Positions 7,261 through 15,637 are shown, numbered from the stretch's first letter. The stretch is 64,000 nt of DNA from Agromyces sp. Root81 (GCF_001429165.1 NZ_LMIR01000001.1:208875-272874); one strand, 5' to 3'. Notes: generated by a model not told the origin, from the letters alone. Made by a program: numbers and translations.

Positions 7261-7842
7261 CAGCTTGAGGCATCAATGTCCTCGCGTGAGTTCGCGCGAT
7301 GGTACTGGCTGAAGGAGGAACTCGGGCCGTTCGCGTGCTCGCTCGGGATTCGCGCGACTGGGTCGAAGGAAGCGATCGCAGCCAGGATCTCGGCCGCGTT
7401 GGACGGGAAGCCGGCGCCGCGTGAGGTTTCGACTCGTCGTTCGTCGAGTCCGCAGCTGAGCGGGCCGTTGTCGGAGTCGACCGTCGTTCCGACGGGACAG
7501 CGGTGCAGTCAGGTGTTACGGGCGTGGTTCAGCGCTCGGCTCGGTGACCAGTTTCGGTTCGACGGGCCGATGCGAGACTTCTTCGCTGCCGCGGATGGCA
7601 CCACCACTCTGGGCGACGCCGAACGCGTTTGGCACGAGACCCGCGACCGGGGGCCCGACGAGATCGGCGGGCAGTTCGAACTCAACAGGTTCACCAGGCA
7701 CTGGCACGAACAGAACCCGGGAGGGTCACGCGAGCAACTGATGCGTGCATGGGCGGCCTACCGCGATACCCCGATGGACGTTCGGGGCAAGATCTCAGCC
7801 ACGGTCACGAGCTCAGTACGCGGTGACCACGCAGACCGATGA
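7234..7842 (+). CDS. SAP/DUF6434 domain protein
   Basis: A 202-residue protein with an N-terminal SAP-like helix-extension-helix (FARWYWLKEELGPFACSLG, then GSKEAIAARI, residues about 20-55). A C-terminal DUF6434 region follows, with PTGQRCSQVLRAWFSARLG, GTTTLGDAERVWHETRD and QFELNRFTRHWH. SAP motifs often bind nucleic acid; the role of DUF6434 is unknown. The GTG start at 7234 was preferred over ATG 7276 because the RPQLEASMSSREF segment is conserved in relatives I recall, and AGAGG precedes it. The 3' end overlaps the convergent lipoprotein gene by 30 bp. Confidence 0.75.
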   Translation: MIETPVNRPQLEASMSSREFARWYWLKEELGPFACSLGIRATGSKEAIAARISAALDGKPAPREVSTRRSSSPQLSGPLSESTVVPTGQRCSQVLRAWFSARLGDQFRFDGPMRDFFAAADGTTTLGDAERVWHETRDRGPDEIGGQFELNRFTRHWHEQNPGGSREQLMRAWAAYRDTPMDVRGKISATVTSSVRGDHADR

Positions 7843-9351
7843 GGCGTAGACCCTGATGCCGTCCGCGGATGCCCGGATGGCGATCGTCGCCGCTCCTGGC
7901 GACAGCGGATCGGCGGGTGAGTACTGCTCCAACCCAGGCTTCGGCGAGCTCACGGGGATGTAGCCGCTCGCGACCCAGGCTGCCGTGATCACCGCATAGG
8001 CGGCATCGGCGCTGCGTGTGCTGTCAGAACCATCTGCGACCTCGAAGATCGGGATGATCACCTCGCCCTCGGCGTGCTCGCCGAGCCCCTGTGCGCACTC
8101 CGCGAAGCCGACATCGGGCGTGCCGCGGATGCCGGCTGCGTCGCCGGCTGCATCGAGGAGGTTCGTGACGAGCTCGCGGTCGGCATACACCCGGCCGTCT
8201 ACATCGACCGAGTCGAGCACCAGCGGCCCTGCCCCAGTGGTCGAGGCAGGCTGGTCAGCAGGCGCAGAGGATCCGAGCGGCAGCCCGACGAATCCTGCGC
8301 GTTCGCCGGCGAGCCCCGCGATGTCGGAGAACACATCGAACGAAGCGCGGCCGACGCCCGGAACCGCAGTCACAGCGTCGTCGACGCCAGTCAGCACATC
8401 CGTGACGCGCTCGAGCGCGACCTCTCCTTCCACCTCGACGAAGAGCGAAGGTCGATGGAGTGGTGTCGGGCTGAGCGAGGACTCGGTGCTCGCCGGCGAT
8501 ACAGGTGCCGCGCCCGTGTAGGAGAGCCTCACGACGTCGTCGTCGCGCGCCAGCTCGGCGAGGATGGGAATGAACGCCGCGTTCGGTGAGGTCGCATCGA
8601 TCCTCAGCTGGTTGAGCTGTCCCGTGGCGGTGCCTGTGCCCATCGACACTGTGTTGGCAGTGCTCGCATCGATCGACACCGCCGTGAGCGCACCGAATCC
8701 GAGGTCCGATAGCTCGCGCAGCTGAGCCGCGACATCGGGCCAGAGCGAGGGGTCATCGACACCGACGGCTGCGACCGGGTCACCCTGCGACGCGAACGCC
8801 GACATCGCTCCGTCGATGTCTCGGAGAAGTTGCAGCGACGACGCCAGTTCACCCGGCGGCATGATCTCGTTCGAGCGGTCGGTGCGGATGAACGAGAGGG
8901 TGGCTCGCGGGCCGCGATCGTCAGCAGGCACGTGCAGCGTGCCGCCGGTCGACACGGTCTCGCTGGCGTCCGAGAGCACTTCTTCGACCTCGGTCGCCAG
9001 CCGGCCCAGGTCGGACACGTTCGGCTTCAGGTCGACGGAGATGGTCGCGTGCCAGGAGGTGACTCCGCGCGGCGCCTGGCCGGGAAGCGGCGACAGGCCG
9101 TCGGGCCGTTCACCCTGGACGAGCCTCGACGACACCGACACGACACCCTTGATGATCCGGATCCCCTCGGCTGCATCGTCGACCGCCGTCTGCATCTCTT
9201 CGACGCCAGTGTCGCGCGGGAACCGGTCGCCCCCGACGTCGCCCTCGCTCAGACTCTCCGGAGCCAGGCCGAACACGCTGCATCCGCCGAGGGTGCCGAG
9301 GAGTCCGAGCACCACGGCGACTGCTCCCGTTCGTGCGCTCAGCCGTCTCAT
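7813..9351 (-). CDS. Large lipoprotein, unknown
   Basis: A 512-residue exported protein. Residues 1-23 form a lipoprotein signal (MRRLSARTGAV ... LGTLGGC) with the lipid-accepting Cys at 24. The rest is acidic, rich in Val, Ala, Asp and Ser, and has three regions that look like repeated alpha/beta modules (near residues 60-170, 175-300 and 300-390, each containing phrases such as VDDAAEGIRIIKGV, LRDIDGAMSAF or LTGVDDAVTAVPGV). No family was recognised. It converges with the DUF6434 gene and their 3' ends overlap by 30 bp. From 9352 to 9585 I see no gene; an AT-rich patch at 9511-9560 probably holds the promoter of the gene at 9586. Confidence 0.65.
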   Translation of the reverse strand: MRRLSARTGAVAVVLGLLGTLGGCSVFGLAPESLSEGDVGGDRFPRDTGVEEMQTAVDDAAEGIRIIKGVVSVSSRLVQGERPDGLSPLPGQAPRGVTSWHATISVDLKPNVSDLGRLATEVEEVLSDASETVSTGGTLHVPADDRGPRATLSFIRTDRSNEIMPPGELASSLQLLRDIDGAMSAFASQGDPVAAVGVDDPSLWPDVAAQLRELSDLGFGALTAVSIDASTANTVSMGTGTATGQLNQLRIDATSPNAAFIPILAELARDDDVVRLSYTGAAPVSPASTESSLSPTPLHRPSLFVEVEGEVALERVTDVLTGVDDAVTAVPGVGRASFDVFSDIAGLAGERAGFVGLPLGSSAPADQPASTTGAGPLVLDSVDVDGRVYADRELVTNLLDAAGDAAGIRGTPDVGFAECAQGLGEHAEGEVIIPIFEVADGSDSTRSADAAYAVITAAWVASGYIPVSSPKPGLEQYSPADPLSPGAATIAIRASADGIRVYASSVCVVTAY

Positions 9352-9585
9352 GGTCGCCCAGCGTAATGCGGGCGATCGGGGACAGACCCTCGAAAGACCG
9401 GGTCAGCGGGGGAAGTACGACCAAAGGCGCATCGTCGCGTTCGGGTTCGTTCGGCGGGCATGCCTCGTGTTGTACTCGAGGTGCCGTTGGCTCGGGGAAC
9501 ACTGCTGCGGGTCAATTTGAAACAAATCCGGCTCGAGCGGACATTACTCGTTAACGGAACGTTGAACTGGGGGAGTGTGACGAAC

Positions 9586-9930
9586 ATGGCGACTGCCAAG
9601 AAGCTCATGCGCGCCGGCGGCGCGGTGACGATGGTCGGCCTGGTCGGCCTGGTGATCGGGGCGGCGATGCTCGCGTACTCGTCAGCGCTCGGTTCTGATC
9701 ACCAGGGCAGCGGCGCGCTGCTGGTCGCAGCCATCGGTGCCGCGGCCGCGATCGCCGGTGTGAGTCTCGTCTGCATGGGGCTGGTCTTGCGGCCGAAGCG
9801 AGGGACTTCGCGGCGATCAGCACGACGAGCCAGCCGCTACGTGCCGGCCGTGCACCGGGAGACGTACACGCGTCCGGCCAGGCGACTGAGCGCAGCCGTC
9901 ACCGGCGAGCAGCAGGTGATCCCGGGCTGA
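9586..9930 (+). CDS. Small two-helix membrane protein, paralogue A
   Basis: A 114-residue protein starting MATAKKLMRAGGAVT with two hydrophobic helices (about residues 12-32 and 43-66) and a basic, Arg-rich tail that includes YVPAVHRETYTRPARR. GGGGGAG ahead of ATG 9586 fixes the start. It is clearly paralogous to the gene at 10410: both share KKLM-x-AGGA, the GAAMLA-x-SSA segment, the second helix ending VC-x-GLV-x-RP, and the tail pattern YVPV-x-HR-x-Y-x-RP. The function is unknown. Confidence 0.6.
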   Translation: MATAKKLMRAGGAVTMVGLVGLVIGAAMLAYSSALGSDHQGSGALLVAAIGAAAAIAGVSLVCMGLVLRPKRGTSRRSARRASRYVPAVHRETYTRPARRLSAAVTGEQQVIPG

Positions 9931-9948
9931 GGCTGACAGACTCAGCGC

Positions 9949-10302
9949 ATGACCGCCGACGCCGACCAGCTCCCGGACCAGCCCTATCGCACGATGCAGG
10001 AGCTCTTCAGCCCCGCGCCGTTCCAGTGGGGGCTGCGCGGCGACCCCCACGTGTGGCTGGCCATGAAGGAGCGTCTCGGCGCGACGCCCAGCCCGGCGGA
10101 CGCCCTGCTCGCCGAAGTGCTGCTCATCGACACCTTCAACGACGTCGTCGGGGTCGACGTGCGGGACCAGCACGGCGACACCAGCGTCTACCGCGAGGAG
10201 TTCGCGCACGGAGGCATGTCGAGCGGCCAGGTCCATGTCGAAGGGTGGCGCGAGCGGCTCATCCCGCTGCTGGTGTCGAGAGCTGCAGAACTCACGACCT
10301 GA
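9949..10302 (+). CDS. Conserved hypothetical protein, unknown
   Basis: A 117-residue soluble, acidic protein (LPDQPYRTMQELFSPAP, then RGDPHVWLAMKERLG, ending WRERLIPLLVSRAAELTT). It lies between two paralogous membrane protein genes, 18 bp after the first, so the three may form one unit. Its last 20 codons are duplicated as a decayed copy at 13464-13523, which shows that a second family member once existed 3.2 kb away. No domain recognised. Confidence 0.65.
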   Translation: MTADADQLPDQPYRTMQELFSPAPFQWGLRGDPHVWLAMKERLGATPSPADALLAEVLLIDTFNDVVGVDVRDQHGDTSVYREEFAHGGMSSGQVHVEGWRERLIPLLVSRAAELTT

Positions 10303-10409
10303 CTCCGGCGAGACGGCGGCTGCCCCGGCTCGCCGAGAGAATCTCGCCCGACGTGTAACGAAAGCCCCTCCTTCGACAACTACCCGAGTAGAGACAGGAA
10401 TGGGGTGGC

Positions 10410-10769
10410 GTGTTGTCGGCTGGCAAGAAGCTCATGCAGGCGGGCGGGGCAGCGACGGGGGTCGGCATGGTCGGCATGGTGACGGGGGCAGCGATGCTCG
10501 CGTTCTCATCGGCGTTCGGCGCTGAATCGCAGAGCAGCATCGCGCTCATGGTCGCCACAGGCGGCGCAGCGCTCTCGATCGCCGGCGTCGCCATCGTCTG
10601 CATCGGACTCGTGGTGCGACCGAGCCGCGCTGTCCAGAATGGCCGGCTCTACGTGCCGGTGCACCACCGGGACCCGTACATGCGGCCGATGCGTCAGCGC
10701 AGGCAGGTCAGCGCTCCCGCGCAGAGCACCCCTGCCGCCGAGCAGCCGGTGGTCGCCGGCTCTGCTTGA
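10410..10769 (+). CDS. Small two-helix membrane protein, paralogue B
   Basis: A 119-residue paralogue of the protein at 9586, starting at a GTG (MLSAGKKLMQAGGAATGVG). It has the same two-helix layout, followed by a tail with YVPVHHRDPYMRPMRQRRQ and a Pro/Ala-rich end. The first helices are most alike; the tails differ, as expected after an old duplication. A GGGGTGG stretch precedes the start. The intergenic 10303-10409 holds no gene. Confidence 0.6.
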   Translation: MLSAGKKLMQAGGAATGVGMVGMVTGAAMLAFSSAFGAESQSSIALMVATGGAALSIAGVAIVCIGLVVRPSRAVQNGRLYVPVHHRDPYMRPMRQRRQVSAPAQSTPAAEQPVVAGSA

Positions 10770-10828
10770 CGTGCACGGCCGCAAGTAGGGTCATCGGACG
10801 CACCGGAGAGAGCGAAGCAGAGCAGCAC

Positions 10829-11374
10829 GTGGAAACAGGAACAGACGACCCCAAGGTGGTCCTCACGCACGAGCGCGCCTTCGATGAGCTGTTCCGCGCG
10901 CACCATCGGACGATCCTCCAGGCCGCGTACCACCGGCTGAACAACGTGCGCGACGCCGAGGACGCCGCGGCCGAGGTGTTCAGCGTGGCATGGCGGAACC
11001 GCGCCAACGCGCCGGCGATCTACACGCTGCCCTGGCTCTACGGTGTGCTGCGCAACGTCGTCGGCGTCGAGTACCGGCGCCGCGGACGCGCAGGTCTCCG
11101 CGACGACCAGGATGAGCGCCCCAGCGACGATGTCCTTGCCCCAGACGCAGCCGATGATGCGCGGGATCTCCGCCGGGTGGTCGCATCGCTTCATCCGGCT
11201 GACCGCGAGTTGATCTGGATGGCCTACTGGGAGGACCTGGCCCGCAGCGAGATGGCGGAGATCCTTGGCTGCTCGCAGGCAGCGGTTCGCGTGCGACTCC
11301 TCCGTGCGCGACATCGATTGAAGACCGCACTCGACGCACAGAACGTTGATCCGGGACCGAGGCAGAAGCCATGA
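10829..11374 (+). CDS. ECF-type RNA polymerase sigma factor
   Basis: A 181-residue sigma-70 family protein with region 2 (FDELFRAHHRTILQAAYHR, DAEDAAAEVFSVAWR, PWLYGVLRNVV, residues about 12-80) and region 4 (LHPADRELIWMAYWE, SEMAEILGCSQAAVRVRLL, RARHRLK, residues about 120-172). It should direct RNA polymerase to a small set of promoters. GTG 10829 was chosen because the earlier in-frame ATG would add 21 residues unlike the family; the ribosome-binding site is weak. Its stop overlaps the ATG of the following membrane protein (ATGA), the usual arrangement of a sigma factor with its regulator. Confidence 0.85.
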   Translation: METGTDDPKVVLTHERAFDELFRAHHRTILQAAYHRLNNVRDAEDAAAEVFSVAWRNRANAPAIYTLPWLYGVLRNVVGVEYRRRGRAGLRDDQDERPSDDVLAPDAADDARDLRRVVASLHPADRELIWMAYWEDLARSEMAEILGCSQAAVRVRLLRARHRLKTALDAQNVDPGPRQKP

Positions 11375-12435
11375 ACGACGAAGAGATCACGAACCGACTG
11401 CGCGCGGCACGCCCGGTGCTGCCCGGATATCAAGGGCGTGACGACGCCCTCGACGAGCGCGCGGAAGCGACCCTCCTCGCGATCATGCGCGAGGACGCGG
11501 CTCCAGCCAGCGAGGATGCGCCAGATCTCGCGCCCGTCACCCCGATCACAAGCGCGAGAGGTGTATCTCGCAAGCTGAGGCCCGTCTACCTCAGCGTCGC
11601 AGCCGGCGTCCTCGTGCTTCTCGTCGCGGCGATCGCCATGGTCGCGGTGCCCCGCGGCGGCGCGAGCGTCTCGTGGGCGGCGACGCCGTCGCAGCTTGCA
11701 CCACAGCCCATTACCGGAACTTCGAAGGAGCTGCTCATGGAGATGAGCGAAGCCGTCCGCCTGAGCGCTCTGCCTGAAGCGCAGGGGGGGCGCACAGTGC
11801 GCTTCCAGTCCTGGGCGCTGGCGCTCGCACCAGACAGCGAGGAACTCCCGGTCTCGATCGTTCCCGAGGATCGCGAGTTCACGCGCCGGGCCGATGGGTC
11901 GGTGTTGACGGAGGTGCACGCCGGCGTCCCGTACGACGCCGAGGGCAAGGAGATCGTCTCCTTCCTCCAGGTCCAGCCAGGCGAGCTCGTCTGGCGCGAA
12001 GAGGTGCCGCCGGACGAATACCTGTTCATGTACCCGGACGCGCCGCCGGTGGACGCTGCAGCGTACGCACAGTACTTCCGGGAGCACAATCCGGTCAGCT
12101 CTGATCCAGACTCCGAGGCGCCGACGACAGGCGACTACTTCAGATGGACCGCCCAGCTGCTGAACGAGTGGAACATGAACCCCGCCCAGCGCGCAGCGCT
12201 GCTCGAGTTCCTGGCGGGGCTTCCAGACCTCACGGTCGACGGCACGGTGAACGACCGCCTGGGTCGCCCTGGCGTCTCGTTCTCGACGCACACGCGCGAC
12301 ATCAGCGGTGATTACCGCGACATGCTCGTGGTCTCGCCCGAGATGGGCGTGCTCTCGTACGAGCGGGTCTACATCGGCACCGATCGCACCGACATCGAAG
12401 CACCCGCGGTCGTCCACTACGTCGCATGGGAGTGA
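11371..12435 (+). CDS. Membrane partner of the ECF sigma factor (CU044_5270-like)
   Basis: A 354-residue protein with a cytoplasmic N-terminus of about 70 residues, one transmembrane helix (YLSVAAGVLVLLVAAIAMVA) and a large extracytoplasmic domain (WAATPSQLAPQPITG to the end). Proteins of this form, often labelled CU044_5270 family, follow ECF sigma genes in actinomycetes and are thought to act as sensors or anti-sigma factors. The N-terminus shows no zinc-binding HxxxCxxC anti-sigma motif, so it would bind sigma by another means if at all. Translation is coupled to the sigma gene by a 4-bp overlap. Confidence 0.7.
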   Translation: MNDEEITNRLRAARPVLPGYQGRDDALDERAEATLLAIMREDAAPASEDAPDLAPVTPITSARGVSRKLRPVYLSVAAGVLVLLVAAIAMVAVPRGGASVSWAATPSQLAPQPITGTSKELLMEMSEAVRLSALPEAQGGRTVRFQSWALALAPDSEELPVSIVPEDREFTRRADGSVLTEVHAGVPYDAEGKEIVSFLQVQPGELVWREEVPPDEYLFMYPDAPPVDAAAYAQYFREHNPVSSDPDSEAPTTGDYFRWTAQLLNEWNMNPAQRAALLEFLAGLPDLTVDGTVNDRLGRPGVSFSTHTRDISGDYRDMLVVSPEMGVLSYERVYIGTDRTDIEAPAVVHYVAWE

Positions 12436-12574
12436 GCCACACAGCGCTCCGCCCGCGGTCCATGAACCACCTCGGCCGGGACACCCTCACGACGATCCGA
12501 CACCGCGCCTTTGTCTGGACATGGATCGGCGTCTGCATTCTTGGTGGTGCAGCACTCGTTGCGTTCTGGCTGGG

Positions 12575-12595
12575 CTCGACGGCTCAGCCGTCGAG
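12575..12595. terminator. Hairpin at the end of the hydrolase gene
   Basis: CTCGACGG and CCGTCGAG form a perfect 8-bp stem with a 5-base loop, spanning the stop codon of the minus-strand hydrolase. It could terminate transcription from both sides. The 148 bp from 12436 to 12583 contain no gene I would defend. Confidence 0.35.
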
Positions 12596-13438
12596 GAGCG
12601 TCGTGAGCACTTCGCGCGAGTGCGTCCACAGCAGCGCGCCACCCGCGTCGCCGAGGACTTCGCGACGAGCGCCCGGGATCCGGCGAGCCAGGGTTGCGGC
12701 GTGGTCGGGCGAATGTCCGAGGTCGTGGGCGCCGAACAGGATGCTGACGGGGCATTCGATGTCATCGAGCTGCAGATCCCAGGCGCGCATCGCGATGAGC
12801 GTGTCGAGTACATATCCGGCCCCGGCGCTTGCGAATCCCTCGGCGAGCGATCTGCGGTAGGTCGGGAGAAAGCCGGGTGAAGTGTAGAAGGCACGGTCGC
12901 CTGCATCGGAGCCCGCGAGCACCATCGCCTCCATTGCCTCAGCAGTGAACGAGCCCAGGATCGCTTCGGCTTCCTCCGACTTCGCTCGCGCGAGGTCGGA
13001 GAGCCGCGTCGCCTCGGCCGGCAGCATCGCGTGGATCTCGGGATGTGCGAGTTCGTCGGCCGGCGAGACGAGGGTGAGCCGGGAGGCCCACCCTGCGGCG
13101 GCGATACCGAGTCCGAAGACGCTTCCCTGCGAATTGGCCACGACCGGGATCGAGATGTCCGAGGTTTCGAGAACACCTGCAACGAATGATCGATAGTCGT
13201 CCACCGTCGATGCGAGGGTCCGGCCGCCGTCCGCGGTCGAGGCGCCCATTCCCGGGCGATCCATCGTGAGCAGGCGGACGTTCATCTGATCGAGGAGCGC
13301 GCCGCCGAAGCTCATGCTCTTGCCGGTCGCTGCGCCCGCGATGAAGAGTGCCGGGTTTCCGCTGGGAGGGCCGAAGCCCAGTCCCGACAGGGTTCGACCA
13401 TCGCGTGTGATGACGTTGAGGGATCGACCGGAGATCAT
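12584..13438 (-). CDS. Alpha/beta-fold hydrolase
   Basis: A 284-residue hydrolase. The order of features fits the family: an early strand GNPALFIAGAATG (near residue 28), DRPGMGAS (near 60), the nucleophile elbow ANSQGS (near 100) with the probable catalytic Ser, the acid region ILFGAHDLGHSP and a late region GDAGGALLWTHSREVL. A His is present in that last region. The nucleophile motif N-S-Q-G differs slightly from the usual G-x-S-x-G. ATG 13438 was chosen because codons further upstream are antisense to a duplicated gene fragment (13464-13523). The substrate is unknown. Confidence 0.75.
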   Translation of the reverse strand: MISGRSLNVITRDGRTLSGLGFGPPSGNPALFIAGAATGKSMSFGGALLDQMNVRLLTMDRPGMGASTADGGRTLASTVDDYRSFVAGVLETSDISIPVVANSQGSVFGLGIAAAGWASRLTLVSPADELAHPEIHAMLPAEATRLSDLARAKSEEAEAILGSFTAEAMEAMVLAGSDAGDRAFYTSPGFLPTYRRSLAEGFASAGAGYVLDTLIAMRAWDLQLDDIECPVSILFGAHDLGHSPDHAATLARRIPGARREVLGDAGGALLWTHSREVLTTLLDG

Positions 13439-13463
13439 TCCAACCAGCCTAGGGCTCGGGATC

Positions 13464-13523
13464 GTGTGGCGAGAGCGGCTGATCCCGTTGCTGGTGTCGA
13501 GGGCGTCGAAGCTCACTCCATAG
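13464..13523 (+). pseudogene. Decayed 3' copy of the 9949-10302 gene
   Basis: These 60 bp encode VWRERLIPLLVSRASKLTP and a TAG stop. They align without gaps to the last 60 bp of the gene ending at 10302 (GWRERLIPLLVSRAAELTT, TGA), with about three quarters of bases identical. No matching upstream part is present; the hydrolase start lies 26 bp away. This is the surviving tail of a deleted paralogue. Confidence 0.7.
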
Positions 13524-13542
13524 GCCGACTTCCGGGCGCGAG

Positions 13543-13591
13543 AATGCCCGCCGGGAGAGACTCCTTCGGAGTGTTCTTCCCGGCGGGCATT
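13543..13591 (-). terminator. Hairpin terminator of the DUF11 surface protein gene
   Basis: AATGCCCGCCGGGA (13543-13556) pairs with TCCCGGCGGGCATT (13578-13591), with a smaller internal stem GACTCC/GGAGT. It lies just after the minus-strand stop at 13599. Confidence 0.7.
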
Positions 13592-13598
13592 GCGCTAG

Positions 13599-15389
13599 CT
13601 ACTCAGCGCGTCGACGGCGGTACCGGCTGATCGCCAGGAGCGCTCCGGCGCCGAGAACTGCAGCGGCCAGGCCGAGCATGGTACCCACGTGCTCGGTTCC
13701 GGTGCTCGCGAGCGACGCTCCGCCAGCCGCGGGCGTGCCCGGCTCCGATGTCGGAGGCGTGACGACGACGGGGACCTCGCCGGTGAGCGTGGTGGTCGTG
13801 TCCTCACGGGGACCGGGGTCGGCCACACCGGTCGGCGGAGTCGCCGTCGCAGTCGCGACGTTCACCACGGACCCGGCCTTGACGTCTTCCGCCGTGACGA
13901 CGTAGTCGTCGTTCGTGGCGCAGCTCGTCGACGCGGCCGGCGCGAGCACGGTCGCTTCGCAGGTCACGGATCCACCCAGCGGATCCGCGATCGCGAGGTC
14001 GGTCAGCTCGACATTGCCGGTGTTCGTCACTTCGAACGTGTAGGCGATCCTTTCGCCGGCATCGGCGAGCTCGTTGTCGTTCTCGTCGACGAGCGTGGCG
14101 GTCTTCTCGAACGTGAAGTCCGCGGCGGCTCCTGCCTGGACGAGGGTCTCCGCGGACGCCGTGTTGTTGGACTGCACATCGTCCGGCTCGTTCGCGAGCA
14201 CGGATGCCGTGTTGACGAGGCGCGTGCTGTCGGTCGACGGCGCGGTGCCGGTGAGCACGATGTCGGCGCTCTCGCCGACCCGTAGGGTCGAGCCGACACA
14301 CGTGAGCGACCCGCCGGCGACCGAGCAGCCTTCAGTCGAGCTCGCGACGTTCGTGACGTTCGCAGGCACGAGATCCTGCACCGTGTAGCCGGAGCTGATG
14401 GCGGGGCCGTTGTTCGTGACCCGGAGCTTCCAGGTGAGCGTGCCGCTCGGCGCGACGATCTGGTCGGCGGTCTTCTCGATCGAGAGGTCCGTGTTCGGCA
14501 CCGCGGGCATGCACGAGGTGCCGTCGTTGCGCTGGGACTTCGGTCCGGATGCCTGGTTGACGACGGTGAACGTCGGTGCCGCAGAGCCGGGGTCGGCGAT
14601 CTCGAGCTGCGTCACGACGCCGGTCGAGCTGCTGCTGATGCCGAAGTTGCCGTTGCCGAAGGTGAACGCAGCGCCGGCGTTGGCATCTTCGCCGGAGATG
14701 ACGTTGTTGAGCGAGAAGGAGCTGACCTCGCCGGTGGCCGGGTCGAGTCGCTCGATGTTGCCGCTCTGGCCGGTGCCCCAGAGGTAGCCGCCGACGGGGG
14801 TGAAGTCGGCGACGGTGAACTCTGCCTGGAGCGGCACGGCCTGTGCGGTCCGATTCGCGAGGTCGACTCGGTAGAGCTCGGTCGAGAAGAACGAGCCGAC
14901 GTAGTAGTCATCGCCGATGAACGCACCGGAGTTGATGAACGCACCGTTCGTCGGCATCCCGGTCAGGGGCCCGAGGTTGTTCACCGAGCCGTCCTCGTCG
15001 ATCTGCAGCAGGTCGTACGTACTCACTCCGTCCAGGTCGTAACCGCCGGAGATGCCGTAGAGCTGCCGGTCGTCGGCGTTGAAGCCGATCGCGTTGTAGC
15101 GGCCACCGTTGCCGGTCCGCCCCGCCCACGGCTCGCCGATCTCCGTGAACACCGCTTTGCCCAGCTCGTACGTCTCCGAGTAGAGCTGCGTCGATCCGGA
15201 CCCGTCCGGATTCTCGCTCTGGGCGACGTAGATCGTCGGCGTCAGGCAATCGAGAGGCGCGGCCTCGGCGGCAGTGGCCGGCAGCACCGCCGTGAGCACA
15301 GCGCCGGCCGCCAGGCCGAGGGTTGTCAGCACGGAGAGGGCGCGCGGGCCGCCCCTGGTCCCTTGGGTCTGCTGAAGAATTCGTTCCAT
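13599..15389 (-). CDS. Sortase-anchored surface protein with DUF11 domains
   Basis: A 596-residue cell-surface protein. Residues about 1-47 are a signal peptide (basic start, then LTTLGLAAGAVLTAVLPATA, cleavage near AEA/AP). Residues about 50-310 resemble a DUF6923-type beta-propeller (TQLYSETYELG, YNAIGFNADDRQLYGISG, TPVGGYLWGTG). Two DUF11 immunoglobulin-like repeats follow (DLSIEKTADQIVAPSGTLTW and DFTFEKTATLVDENDNELAD). The C-terminus is a sorting signal: LASTG, hydrophobic helix, then RYRRRRAE, i.e. the LAxTG form used by actinobacterial class E sortases. ATG 15389 is preceded by AAGGACG. The 248 bp upstream (15390-15637) contain no gene; ATTATG at 15492-15497 is a possible minus-strand -10 box. 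Confidence 0.85.
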   Translation of the reverse strand: MERILQQTQGTRGGPRALSVLTTLGLAAGAVLTAVLPATAAEAAPLDCLTPTIYVAQSENPDGSGSTQLYSETYELGKAVFTEIGEPWAGRTGNGGRYNAIGFNADDRQLYGISGGYDLDGVSTYDLLQIDEDGSVNNLGPLTGMPTNGAFINSGAFIGDDYYVGSFFSTELYRVDLANRTAQAVPLQAEFTVADFTPVGGYLWGTGQSGNIERLDPATGEVSSFSLNNVISGEDANAGAAFTFGNGNFGISSSSTGVVTQLEIADPGSAAPTFTVVNQASGPKSQRNDGTSCMPAVPNTDLSIEKTADQIVAPSGTLTWKLRVTNNGPAISSGYTVQDLVPANVTNVASSTEGCSVAGGSLTCVGSTLRVGESADIVLTGTAPSTDSTRLVNTASVLANEPDDVQSNNTASAETLVQAGAAADFTFEKTATLVDENDNELADAGERIAYTFEVTNTGNVELTDLAIADPLGGSVTCEATVLAPAASTSCATNDDYVVTAEDVKAGSVVNVATATATPPTGVADPGPREDTTTTLTGEVPVVVTPPTSEPGTPAAGGASLASTGTEHVGTMLGLAAAVLGAGALLAISRYRRRRAE

Positions 15390-15637
15390 TGGGCGTCCTT
15401 CGTTTGGGTAAAACGCCTGCGGTCTCACCCGAAAGGCTGCAGGCGCGCACAGATGCAAGTTGCACCACCCGAGAGACGGCCGAACCGCGGGATTATGACG
15501 CGGAAGTGTTGTATCACTTTGCCGGCAGTGTTCATGCGGCTGCAGGCGGCCGCTCCTGGACACTTGACGGAGGCGTCTGAGCGGACGACGAGCCTCACGC
15601 GGTTCGAGCTGCGCGGACTCCTCACATCGACCGTGGC

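Noticed and set aside
9511..9560. Promoter with TTGAAA at 9517-9522 upstream of the gene at 9586.
   Set aside because: No acceptable -10 box exists at 16-18 bp spacing (GACATT is poor), so it is mentioned only as an AT-rich patch.
12426..12583. Plus-strand frame with one hydrophobic segment (WIGVCILGGAALVAFWLG) after the ECF partner gene.
   Set aside because: It overlaps the previous gene, has no clear ribosome-binding site, and its only extension runs antisense into the hydrolase gene. It may be a gene remnant, but the evidence is too thin to list.
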